Part shown: positions 44,166-54,830 of the stretch, one piece after another
How the letters are laid out: the number at the start of each line of letters is the position of its first letter
How positions within the stretch are numbered: the first letter of the stretch is position 1
From: Morinoia aosen
Lineage: Eukaryota; Arthropoda; Malacostraca; Amphipoda; Talitridae
NCBI GenBank assembly: GCA_030386875.1
Contig: CM059567.1
Location: 58,016,020 to 58,080,019, forward strand
Direction: 5' to 3'
DNA length: 64,000 nucleotides
Notes under the pieces: generated by a model
The model's input: only the letters and a program-made list of their open reading frames with translations
What the model was told of the DNA's origin: nothing
Database searches by the model: none
Position numbers and translations under genes: made by a program

Positions 44166-45599
44166 GTTGCAGCCACCGCAGAAAAGTAACTCTATAAATC
44201 AAGAGTTTTTATTATCATTTTGTATGCGCGTTTTGGGGTTCCAATAGCAGCAGCTCTTCTGCTGTGGCCGCCGTTAAAGAGCCGTCATGAAGTCCTTCAA
44301 TTTGAACAAAGCCGCAAGGGGTTGGGTGAGTCGCATTCATTTGTGAGTTCCTCTGTCAAAATAACACTTTGGTCTCTCAAGTTTTGCGCAGCGCATTCTG
44401 GCTTCCGGATTTGAGACAATGAAATTCACTTTAGCTTCACTCGAAAGCAATAAAACAATTTTGCTTGATTCATTTTGTTGACAACTTAATCACCCGAGAG
44501 CAATAACTTGGAGGCGGTGATGTAGGACTGTAGGTCGGCAGAGTTGAATTCATTCCAATCTCAAGGAACAAATATACTTAAATTGTAACGTCTCGTCCTC
44601 AATGTAGGCTCTAAACGGGGATTTGGGACGTCGTGGGTCTAGGACTTTCGCTGCTTATATCGCATCTCCATCATTGTTTCCACGAAGACGACTGGGTCAA
44701 GGCTTGGGTAGTGAAGGATTTTCCTGGCTTTGTTTTCGTGGGAATGATTACATGAAAGGAATCATTTATTCGACTTTTTTTCACTGAGATTGAATTTGTA
44801 TCCATTGAGATTTCAGTCTTTATAATCGGATCGATGTCATATTTTTCAGCTTCTTAGCATGAGGCGAGGGAGTGACTTATTAAAGTGCCTCACATTGAGT
44901 AGACGAGTACCGCCTTTAACCCCTTCCGCTGTTTTCTCGGTTAGCTATAATCACCATAAAGCTGCCTTCTGATGAAAATACTGCGGAAGCAGAATCGGAT
45001 TCGAACCAGGATCTTTTATTTTTCTGTGTGTGATGCTTCATCTTTAGAGCAACGAAGAAAAACATTACAAAACGATGGGTCATTGTCAAGTTAATACTTG
45101 ATGGAAAAAAGATTTATTGTAATTTTTTTTGATGCAAAAAGAAGTGATGGTGTCAACTTTCTATTTGGGGGAAAAAGTGAGTTATGATTACTTGTGTTAG
45201 AAGAGATTGTTCCTGAGCGATATTGCACGAATCCTAGGTGGTTTTCGCTTCGCTTTGGTGAAAACATGGAACTTTTAAGCATGTCTCTGCAGTTCCGTCC
45301 AATTTGGTTCGTTTCGCAATTGTGCGACATTCAATAACCTACAGAGCATCCGGTGAGTCGCCATGGTGGACATTTGTGGCTGTGTAATGAAATACGAGAC
45401 TTACATTCAGATAAAATATAGTGAAGTGGTGAACAGCGCGCGGCAAATTGGATCGAAGCTGCGAGTTAGTGTCTGTAGTCAATTCATTCTACACGATCAA
45501 TCTAGGCTCTGATTACCTGAGAAAATATATCAGGTAAGAATTTTCAAATGAAAATACTTTCGTTTCTGGTTGTTTCCCCACCAACGGTGGAGTTACAAT
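44166..45599. other. No gene recognised
   Basis: Mixed-composition sequence with short frames. The segment 44230-44420 contains TTGAACAAAG and is GC-richer. A perfect polymerase-III B-box-like sequence (minus strand GGTTCGAATCC, about 45000-45010) is present without a convincing tRNA fold. Confidence 0.35.
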
Positions 45600-45810
45600 T
45601 TTTCCGCCCGACCGCTTCTATTTGCACGATACTTCGTAGAAATGCCAATCGCTTCCAGGCAAGATATTTCGTACAAATATACCGATCACACGATATTTTA
45701 TAAAAATACCGATGGCTTCTATGCACTATATTTCATAGAAATAGTGACCGCTTCTACGTAGGATACCTGATAGAAATACCGATGGCTTCCAAGCAAGATA
45801 TTTCAGACAA
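45600..45810. repeat. Degenerate repeat (about 40 bp)
   Basis: About five copies contain CGCTTC, GCAAGATATTTC, GTAGAAAT and ACCGATGGCTTC-like words. Confidence 0.75.
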
Positions 45811-45977
45811 ACTTCGCTTGGGAACCATTAGTTAATACTATCCACGTCTCTTCAAAATTTGGCGAAGTTCTTGAACATTAGGCGAGGGTAATGCAGACGC
45901 TGCGCTGCTTGAGAGGTCAATACTCAGCCATCACGGTGATACGTTCTTGGTCCGTTCTAATTTGAAATTATTCTCAG

Positions 45978-46060
45978 TAACTTCTATAATTAGCGCTAGG
46001 TAGGTTAGCTTAGCTGCGTAACTTCTATAATTAGCGCTAGGTGGCTTAGCTTAGCTGCGT
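45978..46060. repeat. 41-bp tandem duplication
   Basis: TAACTTCTATAATTAGCGCT starts at 45978 and 46019. The copies differ at about one base (GGTAGGTTAG versus GGTGGCTTAG). Confidence 0.95.
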
Positions 46061-46424
46061 TATCCGCACAGCTCTTAAATGAATTTCGCCTTCTCTCCAT
46101 TGAAATGTAATTATCCGAGAACATTTAAACTACCACCGAGAGTTCAACACACGTCTGAACTTCATGTTCTGATGCCACGGATTAAAATTCTTTTGCTAAA
46201 GAAATATCAAGAGAGAGAAAATGACATCACTATACTGTGAAAAATTGGAAAATCCCATAAACCCTCTCGCTAAAAAAAGAACATTTTAATAAGCCGGTTA
46301 TTATAAATTGGCAAAGTTTCTATAAGCAAAGCGGCCAAAGATGGGAAGCTTCATCTCCTTTTTGACATAAGTTACAAATCGGGTCGTCAGTTCTCATAAT
46401 GAAATCGTCATTCCTGGCAAGACC

Positions 46425-46980
46425 CGTGGAAATTCCACGGACAATGCCATTGTTAAGCTAGGTGGACCCAGTCAACATTACCTTACCAATTCCAACATAG
46501 CGTATTCTGACCCAACCTATCCTAACCTAACATGTCCTAACCTATCCTAACCGAACCGATCCTGATAATTTTTCAAACATGAAAAGCCGATGGATCCGTG
46601 AAAAATTCCGTCAACCTTACCTAATCTATGCTAACCTAACACTTCATAACCTAACATATCCTAACATATCCTATGCTAACCTATCCTAACCTAACCTATC
46701 CTATCCTAACCTAACTTAACCTAACCTAACCAAACTTATCCTAACCTAACCTAACCAAACTTATCCTAACCTAACCTAACCTAACCTAACCAAACTTATC
46801 CTAACCTATCCTATTCAGATAAAATGTCAAACGTATCCATGCATGTAAATGCGATCTTTCAATGTAACACTCAGGAATTCGGTATCCATGATACCGCAAA
46901 CTCGGATGAGAGCGTAACGGACAGACTAAGTAACTAAGTAACGAAGGATGGAACAAGCAAAATATTATATAGAGAGACCA
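46425..46980 (-). mobile_element. Long TIR element, inverted internal copy
   Basis: In reverse orientation it carries the GGAATTTCCACGGGTC block (46424-46440), an expanded TTAGG tract, the palindrome at 46882-46894 (GTATCATGGATAC on its own strand), GAATTCCTGAGTG, and a further upstream block TTACTTAGTTACTTAGTC shared with the copy at 28386. Neither TIR is present, so it is truncated at both ends. Confidence 0.8.
46500..46815. repeat. CCTAA (telomere-type) tract within TIR element
   Basis: Runs of CCTAACCTAACCTAACC are interspersed with CAAACTTATCCTAACC and CCTATCC variants. (TTAGG)n is the common insect telomeric repeat; here it is internal to an interspersed element, so a chromosome end is not implied. 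Confidence 0.92.
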
Positions 46981-47691
46981 TAGCCTCATTACCGAGAGTG
47001 CGCTCACACATCATGAACATTTTCCAAGACTCGTAGAAGAACAAGTACATTTTTCAACAATTAAGGTTACCGTAGTCACTATTATCTTCTAAGTAGACAT
47101 AGTTTGCTGGCTAAATCGCTTTTAATTAAAATTAATTTAAAGTCTGTTCTTGAAGCACTACCATCCTACAAAAAAAAAGAACCGGCTAGCATTTACCCAT
47201 ACATATTTGCACGAGACTATATATAATTTTATTTTGCCTGCAACCTTCCGATCCATCACCTTCGCCTACGAGATGCGCGTGATGAACGTATCTGTGATAC
47301 TCAGGCCAGTTGAATTACTGGGCTGGAAATGATTGGCCTGAGAAATAATTTGATAAACAGCAACCCAGGAAATCACTTGATGAAATGTCTCGTAAAATCA
47401 TTTACATGCGATCCTCTGACTACAGCGAACATATCACAGACTTCATTACACTGTATATTTTTTCCTAATGATGAATAAATTCGGTGAACTTTAGTGAACT
47501 TTTCGAAGGTAACAAAAATAATTTCAAAACTATTGTACATATGAGCATCTCTAGGAAGCTTTTACGTTTCATGGGCTGCAGAATTCAATTCTCTGCAAAG
47601 CTTGCATGAGAACTGTGTGAAAATCATAGGAAATTGTACCAAACAAATTTGATTTGCATCGCCGAGTTGATAGAGTGGATGGAAACTGAAA
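46981..47691. other. No gene recognised
   Basis: A further GTATCTGTGATAC palindrome at 47288-47300 marks a small remnant of the TIR element. Otherwise AT-rich, with no coding feature. Confidence 0.4.
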
Positions 47692-48252
47692 TCTTTTGTC
47701 GTTATAATAAACGCTAACTCATCTCTTTTGTTGTTATAATTAACGCTAACTTATCTCTTTTATTGTTATAATACACGCTAACTTATCTCTTTTGTTGTTA
47801 TAATAAACGCTAACTTATCTCTTTTTTTGTTATAATAAACGCTAACTTATCTCTTTTGTTGTTATAATTAACGCTAACTTATCTCTTTTGTTGTTATAAT
47901 AAACGCTAACTTATCTCTTTTGTTGTTATAATAAAAGCTAACTTATCTCTTTTGTTGTTATAATAAACGCTAACTTATCTCTTTTGTTGTTATAATAAAC
48001 GCTAACTTAACTCTTTTGTTGTTATGATAAACGCTAACTTATCTCTTTTGTTGTTATAATAAACGCTAACTTATCACTTTTGTTGTTAAAATAAACGCTA
48101 ACTTATCTCTTTTGTTGTTATAATACACGCTAACTTATCTCTTTTGTTGTTATAATAAACGCTAACTTATCTCTTTTTTTCTTATAATAAACGCTAACTT
48201 ATCTCTTTTTTTCTTATAATAAACGCTAACTTATCTCTTTTGTTGTTATAAT
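47692..48252. repeat. 32-bp minisatellite, 17 units
   Basis: GTTATAATAAACGCTAACTT units recur at exact 32-bp spacing from 47701 to 48245 (17 x 32). Low divergence suggests recent amplification. Confidence 0.97.
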
Positions 48253-48544
48253 TTGACTTCTCTTCATCGACTTATCCTTCAGGTCAAATTTTCATTTACC
48301 GCTCACACGTTCTTTCCAGTCCTTTAATCGCGAATATGAGGGTCAGAAATGATGCGTTTTTTCATTGACTTTGTATATTCTGAAGGTTGGTAATGCTTAA
48401 TTCAATTCTCCATGAAGTGATGTAATAAATTTTTTTCAAATGCTCTTACTGATATTGATGCTTGCGATGACGTTTGCAGTTGGCCTGGTACGCGAGAAGA
48501 AACACACTATTTCCTTCAACAAAGTGTTTTTAAATCCACTCTAA

Positions 48545-48874
48545 GGTTCACTTTACCATTTAGCTCCTATTTTAAAAAACTCTCATAACCTCAATGATAA
48601 AATTGAATACGCTAACGATATAGCAAAACTGCAAAATGAATTAAATGAGTCTTCTAGATCGACCGCTTTCTCAAGCAAAGCTTTTAGTAACCTAAACCTT
48701 CGCTCGCCTGTTGATGATCAACACTCTCCGTCCCTTACCTGTGATCAAAACACTACAGTGCGTACAAATAATAGGTTTTCAGTGTTATCTATTGCTTCTA
48801 ATGCAGAATGTGATATGCCCTACTCATCTGTAAATCATTGGTGTCCAACCATGTATGTGGGGGCAATAAAATAA
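48545..48874 (+). pseudogene. Retroelement-like ORF remnant, piece 1
   Basis: An open frame of 109 codons without an initial ATG. Its mixed polar composition reads as protein: LNDKIEYANDIAKLQNELNE (coiled-coil-like), later TTVRTNNRFSVLSIASNAEC. The second stretch resembles the linker of retroelement ORF1/Gag-type proteins, which is an inference only. Pieces 2 and 3 downstream have the same style. The tail after about 48830 probably belongs to other sequence. A TIR-element fragment is inserted about 65 bp downstream. Confidence 0.4.
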
Positions 48875-48939
48875 GTAGGAAAATAAAGATTGATGCAAGG
48901 TTTTTTTCGATCTAAAATCCACCTCCCAACCGCATGCGC

Positions 48940-49120
48940 AATCATCACCAAGAAAATCTATACTATAACAAGAGCCGCGTCCGTCCGTCCGTCCGTCCGT
49001 CGGTCGGTCCGTCGGTCGGTCCGTCGGTCGGTCGGTCTGTCTGCCCGAAGCCAGCCTGCAGTGTGTGATGAGCGTATCTGTGACACAAGCTCGGCCTCAT
49101 CAACTCTCGAGAGATTGAAC
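48940..49120 (-). mobile_element. Long TIR element fragment, inverted
   Basis: On its own strand it reads GAGTTGATGAG, then GTGTCACAGATACGCTCATC, CACTGCAGGCTGG and a GACGGACGGACGCGG run, matching the middle of 50386-51210. The (CCGT)n/(CGGT)n expansion sits inside it. It separates two coding-like pieces. Confidence 0.85.
48977..49043. repeat. (CCGT)n/(CGGT)n microsatellite
   Basis: An expansion of the GACGGACGGACG stretch of the TIR element, switching between CCGT and CGGT phases. Confidence 0.95.
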
Positions 49121-49170
49121 TTTTTATTTCTTACGGCCTTTCTCTTTTATTTGCCCTCTTTTTTATTTCA

Positions 49171-49398
49171 AATGAAGGGGGGACTAGTAGAAATAACAAG
49201 GGCATCTTTCATTTCTCTCTCAATCCTTCTACCAGAAATCGCCACAACCAGCCCATTCAAAGTCAGGAAAATAAAAATTCCGCAAAATTCCAGTCCCCGT
49301 TTAGACCTTCTAATAATGTTATAAGTCTAACAAAAGTGTCTCTAGCCCATTTGTGCACACGTCATTGTAATATTATCATGGATGAATTAAACCGATAA
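49171..49398 (+). pseudogene. Retroelement-like ORF remnant, piece 2
   Basis: An open frame of 75 codons beginning NEGGTSRNNKGIFHFSLNPS, Asn/Gln/Ser-rich, ending in TAA at 49396-49398. Low-complexity polar linkers of this type occur in Gag/ORF1 proteins. No zinc knuckle or reverse-transcriptase motif was seen. It is flanked by the inverted TIR fragment on the left and by the foldback element on the right. Confidence 0.35.
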
Positions 49399-49430
49399 TT
49401 GAAAGTACAGCTGCTTTCCACCAAAGTCAA

Positions 49431-49537
49431 CCCAGTCTAACATTTTCGCTGCCTGCATGCATGTTTTTCGCCACCTAAGCGATTTAAGCGGTTGAATCGC
49501 TTAGGCGGCGAAAAACATGCGTGCAGGCTGCAAAATG
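49431..49537. mobile_element. 107-bp foldback element, complete copy
   Basis: Starts CCCAGTCTAACATTTTCGC and ends GCAAAATGTTAGACTGGG, with 19-bp outer arms of high identity and inner GCATGCATGTTTTTCGCC mirrored. It has the same length as the copy at 9142. It is inserted between coding-like pieces 2 and 3. Confidence 0.92.
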
Positions 49538-49610
49538 TTAGACTGGGAATGGACACTGCCTCCTTCATTCAGTAGCTTACCAGGTTAACACACAATCAAC
49601 TTCAAAATAA

Positions 49611-49844
49611 AATCACCACTCTTTAAAGACCACAGTCAAAACAGAGAGCATAGCAAACGAAACCACGAACTCTAAATTTGTTGTCAAAAACAGCGGCGAC
49701 CTTCCTATGCTTATAAATAGATACATTGACGATGAACATTTCGATCAAGCTGCAGGAGACCTCACAACACAAATCATCTCAAATGTGACAGGCAACATAT
49801 TATCATCTTTGATCAAAAATAACACGATGTTTGGAAGACAATAG
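49611..49844 (+). pseudogene. Retroelement-like ORF remnant, piece 3
   Basis: An open frame of 77 codons ending in TAG at 49842-49844, with LPMLINRYIDDEHFDQAAGD then LTTQIISNVTGNILSSLIKN. The amphipathic composition reads as real protein. After the stop, the same frame continues in coding-like fashion for about 25 codons. It is probably the same ORF as pieces 1 and 2. The family is not identified. Confidence 0.4.
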
Positions 49845-50385
49845 TCGCCTCCTCATCTAGTTTATCAACATAAATCCCCAGCTAAAGCGCCATCAAGAAA
49901 AAAACACTATCTGTAATGCCCTTGATGCAAAAGGCATAAATCAGACCGGAGCCACATGTCTTCATTGCAAAATATTGTTACACAGCTAAATAGGATTTCT
50001 TTCAACACCATCAATGTTCGTGTAATTCTTCTGAGCTGCAGTAACCGAACAATTCCATCGGAAGTAAAGTTCCACTATTTTTGCTCGTGGTTCCATTGCG
50101 TAGCGATTCGTTCTGAGAGGTGGATTTTATGAATTTTTTGGGGCAATATGTTATGATTGTCGGTAGACTTGATACGCTGGTAGGAAACTTTCAAATCTCC
50201 CCATTCATTCTGAATTGACCAAATCTCTTTACCATTTGTAGTTTCATAGCTATAATAGTTTTAAAAGATGCCTTAATTTCGGGCCACTCTGTATAAATAC
50301 CATCACCTACCCTTTCTCACCCTCCCCTCACGATGCTTCAGCTTATCTAACCTAATAATACTCTTTGTGTGTTTATTTATATATT
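49845..50385. other. No further gene recognised
   Basis: Possible continuation of the decayed retroelement (broken frames), then AT-rich sequence up to the complete TIR element. Confidence 0.35.
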
Positions 50386-51210
50386 TACGAGTGCACATCG
50401 CCCGTCAAAAAAATGACAGGATTAGATATAGGACCAACTGAACTTCAACATGGCTTTCCCATGATTTCCCATGCTATTCTATGGCTTTCCAATACTCTCC
50501 CAAGTCTCAACTGCTGATATTCTATTCAACCTAATCTAACCTACCAATTCACGTGATATTCATTCCGACACCCAATCTGTCGGGTTAAGGCACCGAAAAT
50601 TGTGGAGTTGATGAAGCTTGTATCACAGATACGCTCATCTCACACTTTCTGCTGGTGGGTGTGGCACACAGACGGACGGACGGACGGACGCGGCACCTTT
50701 TGAACTATAGATTTAAGATTTATATTTGTTTGCTGTCTGCTTCTTAAGAAACATAGGATGTCTGAGTTTGCAGTATCATGGATACCACAATTCCTCAGTG
50801 TATTGAAAGATGGCTTTACATGCATTGATATATCGGACATTTTATCCGGACTGGATTCGGTTAGGACATGATAGGTTGGGATAAGTAAGTAATGTTGACG
50901 GAATTTTTTCACGGGTCCACTTAGCTTAACGATGACATTGACAGTGGAATTTCCACGGGTCCTGCTACTACCTAATAATACCCTTGGTTTATTTTTTTGA
51001 AGTCCGCTTCTTCCATTTCTCTGTCGAGCTCATAAGGATAGTTATAATGACCGTATCTGTGATACGATTTCCACCAGTGCACAAGTACAAGAATATTTTT
51101 TACCACGGGTGCTGTTAGGATGGATATATTTGTTTGTCATCCGCATCTGAAAATTTTTTTCAAGAAAGGTATGGAAGCCCGTCATTTTTGGCAGGCCGTG
51201 CACACAAGTA
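50386..51210 (+). mobile_element. Long TIR element, most complete copy (about 825 bp)
   Basis: The left end is TACGAGTGCACATCGCCCGT and continues into an AAAAATGACAGG hairpin. The right end, inverted, reads TACTTGTGTGCACGGCC and continues into a matching hairpin. Arms of about 35 bp are thus inverted repeats and each arm is itself self-complementary (CCCGTCA...TGACGGG in other copies). TA sits at both outer edges, compatible with a TA target. Internal landmarks are palindromes at 50620, 50773 and 51053, a GACGGACGG run, a short TTAGG-like stretch near 50870 and GGAATTTCCACGGGTCCTGC. There is no transposase ORF, so it is non-autonomous. Confidence 0.88.
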
Positions 51211-51703
51211 TTTTCATAATACAGCTAATTCAAATCTTTCATTACATGGAACAATTCAAATTCTTCTTTACCCACATTGCTTACTTTAATCCCACAGGCT
51301 GTATTGTGGATACGGTCCCTTACAAATCGTGCAACGGTACCAAACGGACCTCAGAACATCAGCCTGCAGATACCACAGCGTATCTGAGCGCAAGCACAAA
51401 GGCCTTTCGGAATTGATGCATTTAGGAAGCTGTTTGCGCACCTCCAGTAAACTTGCTTATTATAAACCGCCAATTGTCAACAGGTTTATCAGTGGAGAAT
51501 TACTCTCCTTTGAAGTCAGATCTCTTGTTAAGGTTTACGCATCTCGGAATTATTTCAAATTCATATGATTTGGCATAATTATTCAGCCAGCTCAAAACAC
51601 CAAGACGTTATTTTATGCATGAATTTTCAAATAGAACGCAATTTTCCTTTAGAAGCGAAAACAAGGACGTTACCAGGGAAACAGACCGAACTGCAGTAGA
51701 ACC
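51211..51703. other. No gene recognised
   Basis: Overlapping plus frames of 98 and 79 codons (51120-51568) start inside the TIR element and have no motif. Another partial GTATTGTGGATAC word is at about 51303. Confidence 0.35.
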
Positions 51704-51912
51704 CAGTAGCGCAGCCAGGAAGAGCGCAGCCCCATGCCTTGCCCTCCTGGCATGGGGGTCATGGCCCCTGCCCGAAATGTTGAGCTGGGACCAGTTTCAG
51801 TCGCCAGTTTAAGTAAAATAATAAAAAGATTTGCTAACAGCTAATGTCTGAACGCCCCGAAATTTTTGTCGGGGATCCTAAGCCCCGAAATTTTTGGCTG
51901 GCTGCGCCACTG
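51704..51912. mobile_element. hAT-type MITE
   Basis: The ends CAGTAGCGCAGCCAGG and, inverted, CAGTGGCGCAGCCAGCC match the CAGTGGCG-AGCCAGG terminus widespread among hAT-derived MITEs. The 209-bp interior includes CATGGCCCCTGCCCGAAAT and two CCCCGAAATTTTTG words. No clear 8-bp duplication was found, so the flanks may have decayed. Confidence 0.8.
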
Positions 51913-51913
51913 A

Positions 51914-52017
51914 ATATCTACTGTCCCTACTGAGCTTCTAGTAGTATCTACTGAGTATCTAGTAGTATCTACTGAGTATCTAGAAGTATCTACTGAGTAT
52001 CTAATAGCATCTACTGT
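51914..52017. repeat. 21-bp tandem repeat, about four copies
   Basis: TATCTACTGAGTATCTAGTA-like units directly abut the hAT-type MITE end. Confidence 0.9.
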
Positions 52018-52428
52018 GCGCAGATTATAATATTCACACAGAGTTGGGATGAAAGGTGCTCAAAAGACTACACATGGTAGCCTGATGTCAATTTTCAAAA
52101 GAGAAAAAGAAGATTTATAATGCAAAACATCACAATAGACGGGACAAGAACCCAGAATCCTACATTTGAAGTTTTCATGTCTTTTTTACATGCAGTACGC
52201 ACTACTTCAAAAGCGTGACATCGCACGAAGGTTTGCCTTCATATTTAAATGTTCAAATATCTAAAAACTTTCGACGTTTTTTAACTTCCTAACATTAACA
52301 TGCCTTCAGGACGAGCGTGCGAGAGCGGATCACATCGTCGGCCAACTTTATAATGAGGTCGTGTCGGTACTCCGCTTCGACGTATCTTTGATACGAAGCG
52401 CTAAATCGCTTTGTAAAACTGACGTTTT
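52018..52428. other. No gene recognised
   Basis: Unique-looking sequence with no open frame of note outside those extending from the next array. Confidence 0.4.
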
Positions 52429-53336
52429 GGCATGAATACGCCTGCCGGTTTTGGCATGAATACGCCTGCCGGTTTTGGCAGGAATACGCCTGCCGGTTTT
52501 GGCATAAATACGCCCGTCGGTTTTGGCATAAATACGCCTGCCGGTTTTGGCATGAATACGCCTGCCGGTTTTGGCATGAATACGCCTGCCGGTTTTGGCA
52601 TAAATACGCCTGCCGGTTTTGGCATAAATACGCCCGTCGGTTTTGGCATAAATACGCCTGCCGGTTTTGGCATAAATACGCCCGTCGGTTTTGGCATAAA
52701 TACGCCTGCCGGTTTTGGCATAAATACGCCCGTCGGTTTTGGCATAAATACGCCTGCCGGTTTTGGCATAAATACGCCTGCCGGTTTTGGCATAAATACG
52801 CCTGCCGGTTTTGGCATGAATACGCCTGCCGGTTTTGGCATGAATACGCCCGCCGGTTTTGGCATGAATACACCCACCAGTTTTGGCATGAATACGCCTG
52901 CCGGTTTTGGCATAAATACGCCCGTCGGTTTTGGCATAAATACGCCCACCAGTTTTGGCAGGAATACGCCTGCCGGTTTTGGCAGAAATACGCCCGTCGG
53001 TTTTGGCATAAATACGCCTGCCGGTTTTGGCATGAATGCGCCCGCCGGTTTTGGCATGAATACGCCTGCCGGTTTTGGCATGAATACGCCTGCCGGTTTT
53101 GGCATGAATACGCCTGCCGGTTTTGGCATGAATGCGCCCGCCGGTTTTGGCATGAATACGCCTGCCGATTTTGGCATAAATACACCCGTCGGTTTTGGCA
53201 TGAATGCGCCTGCCGGTTTTGGCATGAATACGCCTGCCGGTTTTGGCATGAATACGCCCGCCGGTTTTGGCATGAATACGCCCGTCGGTTTTGGCATGAA
53301 TACGCCTGCCGGTTTTGGCATGAATGCGCCCGCGCC
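52429..53336. repeat. 24-bp minisatellite, 38 units
   Basis: GGCATGAATACGCCTGCCGG units recur from 52429 to 53317 in exact 24-bp register (37 x 24). A plus frame (52432-53358, 308 codons) encodes the octamer NTPAGFGM with A/V/T and M/I/R variants. Two minus frames (352 and 322 codons) encode AYSCQNRR- and GVFMPKPA-type octamers. The FG-containing plus product superficially resembles FG nucleoporins, but three open frames on two strands fit a stop-poor minisatellite better than a gene. Confidence 0.97.
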
Positions 53337-53454
53337 ACCTCGCATAGTTTCACGATAGAAGTAACTCAATTTACATCTGTGACAAATGAACGCGTAGGTT
53401 CCTGCACAAACGCGACAGTAAATGAAAGAATTTATTAAAAATTGTTCATGTTTG

Positions 53455-53560
53455 GCGATATTATAAATGTTGAAATATTTGTTGTATTTGATATTGTAAA
53501 TGTTGAAATATTTATATCATTTGATATTGTAACGATTGATGGCGATGTTGTAAATTTAAA
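53455..53560. repeat. About 36-bp repeat, 2-3 copies
   Basis: ATATTGTAAATGTTGAAATA recurs with TTTGTTGTATTTG or TTTATATCATTTG following. Confidence 0.8.
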
Positions 53561-53901
53561 AATCAACAATATTTCTTTCTCAAGTGAAGAGCGACGTAGG
53601 AATTAATTCAAGACTGGAATGCACAGCATGTCAGCTCACGAGATATTTATACAGAAATCACAATTCTACCAGAGCAGCGACACCCATTACCTGGTCGTGA
53701 GCGGCCGATTCTTACGCTATGTTTTGAACGAGTCTAAAGCAAACCGAGAGTAAGAAGAAATGCGTGGAGAAGTTCAGAGTATCAGCAGCGGTCTCTGCGG
53801 ATAACAACTTTACGTAAAATCTAGTAACACTTGAATATTTTCATAAATCTCTTCAGAGCTTCACTCATGTATCTCGACCCAAACGGAGCAGTTGCATGTG
53901 G

Positions 53902-53946
<45 letters not shown>

Positions 53947-54639
53947 CTTATGTACTGTACATTGATTTTCTATCGCGTTCTTCTCTATAAAACTTCAGTA
54001 TGATTCACGTCTCTGCAGATTTTACATTCTTTAGCTATAAAACAATCTTCAATATGATTTTTCTATTGTATTTACGAGTTTGAATCCCACATCATCTCAG
54101 CTAGCATTGATGGCTATGACGTTCCGCTTCAGTTTTTCAACTTAAATACATTACACAGCCTCGCAGTCAACACCAATTGCTTGCGCAATGCAAACAAGAA
54201 TATGCCAATAAAATAATTTATTGAAATCAAATTTATAAAATTAAAAATTGTGTAAGCAAGGATACGCAAAGAAAACATCTTATTTAAATCAATTGAAGCA
54301 TGTACATGTAAGCAAGGGATTTACCAAGAAAAAACATATTTAAAGCGAATGAATTTACTTGCAGGAGCTAACATGCTGTCAGATGTCCTAGGCAGTGAAA
54401 GCAAATCTTAGTTCACGCAATTGCAGGATTTGATAGGCCAGCAAATTGAGCTCGTGTTGGATGCAGGTGAGTCGTAATGGAGGTGTCAACCTTGATCCAC
54501 AATCTCGGGGTGGAAACTCAGTGTCATTTTTGAAGCGGTCTTAAAATTCTAGTACCTGTTGGCGACGGCCGTGTGTAAATAGCATAGCATAGCCCCAGAA
54601 AACAAGGTCAAATCTCAATGAAACAAGTATCTAGGATTC
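53561..54639. other. No gene recognised; (CA)n tract
   Basis: Contains a clean (CA)n microsatellite of about 19 units at 53904-53941. The rest is AT-rich, with no coding feature. Confidence 0.45.
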
Positions 54640-54830
54640 CTCTCACGGACACTATATAGTATCCAGGAATCCTCTCACGGACACACGTATACAAGATTTC
54701 TCTCATGGACACACGTACCCAGGATTCCACTCACGGACACACGTATCCAGGATTCCTCTCACGGACACACGTATCCAGGATTCCTCTCACAGAAACACGT
54801 ATCCAGGATTCCGCTGCGACTCAATTCAAG
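54640..54830. repeat. 28-bp tandem repeat, about seven copies
   Basis: GTATCCAGGATTCCTCTCAC followed by GGACACAC. The first copies have small indels. Confidence 0.93.

Noticed and set aside
44970..45060. B-box GGTTCGAATCC on the minus strand
   Set aside because: A perfect B box, but no A box at the right distance and no cloverleaf; probably a chance match or a SINE relic.
46500..46815. Chromosome end (telomere)
   Set aside because: The TTAGG-type tract is short, irregular, internal and embedded in an interspersed element that also occurs elsewhere without it.
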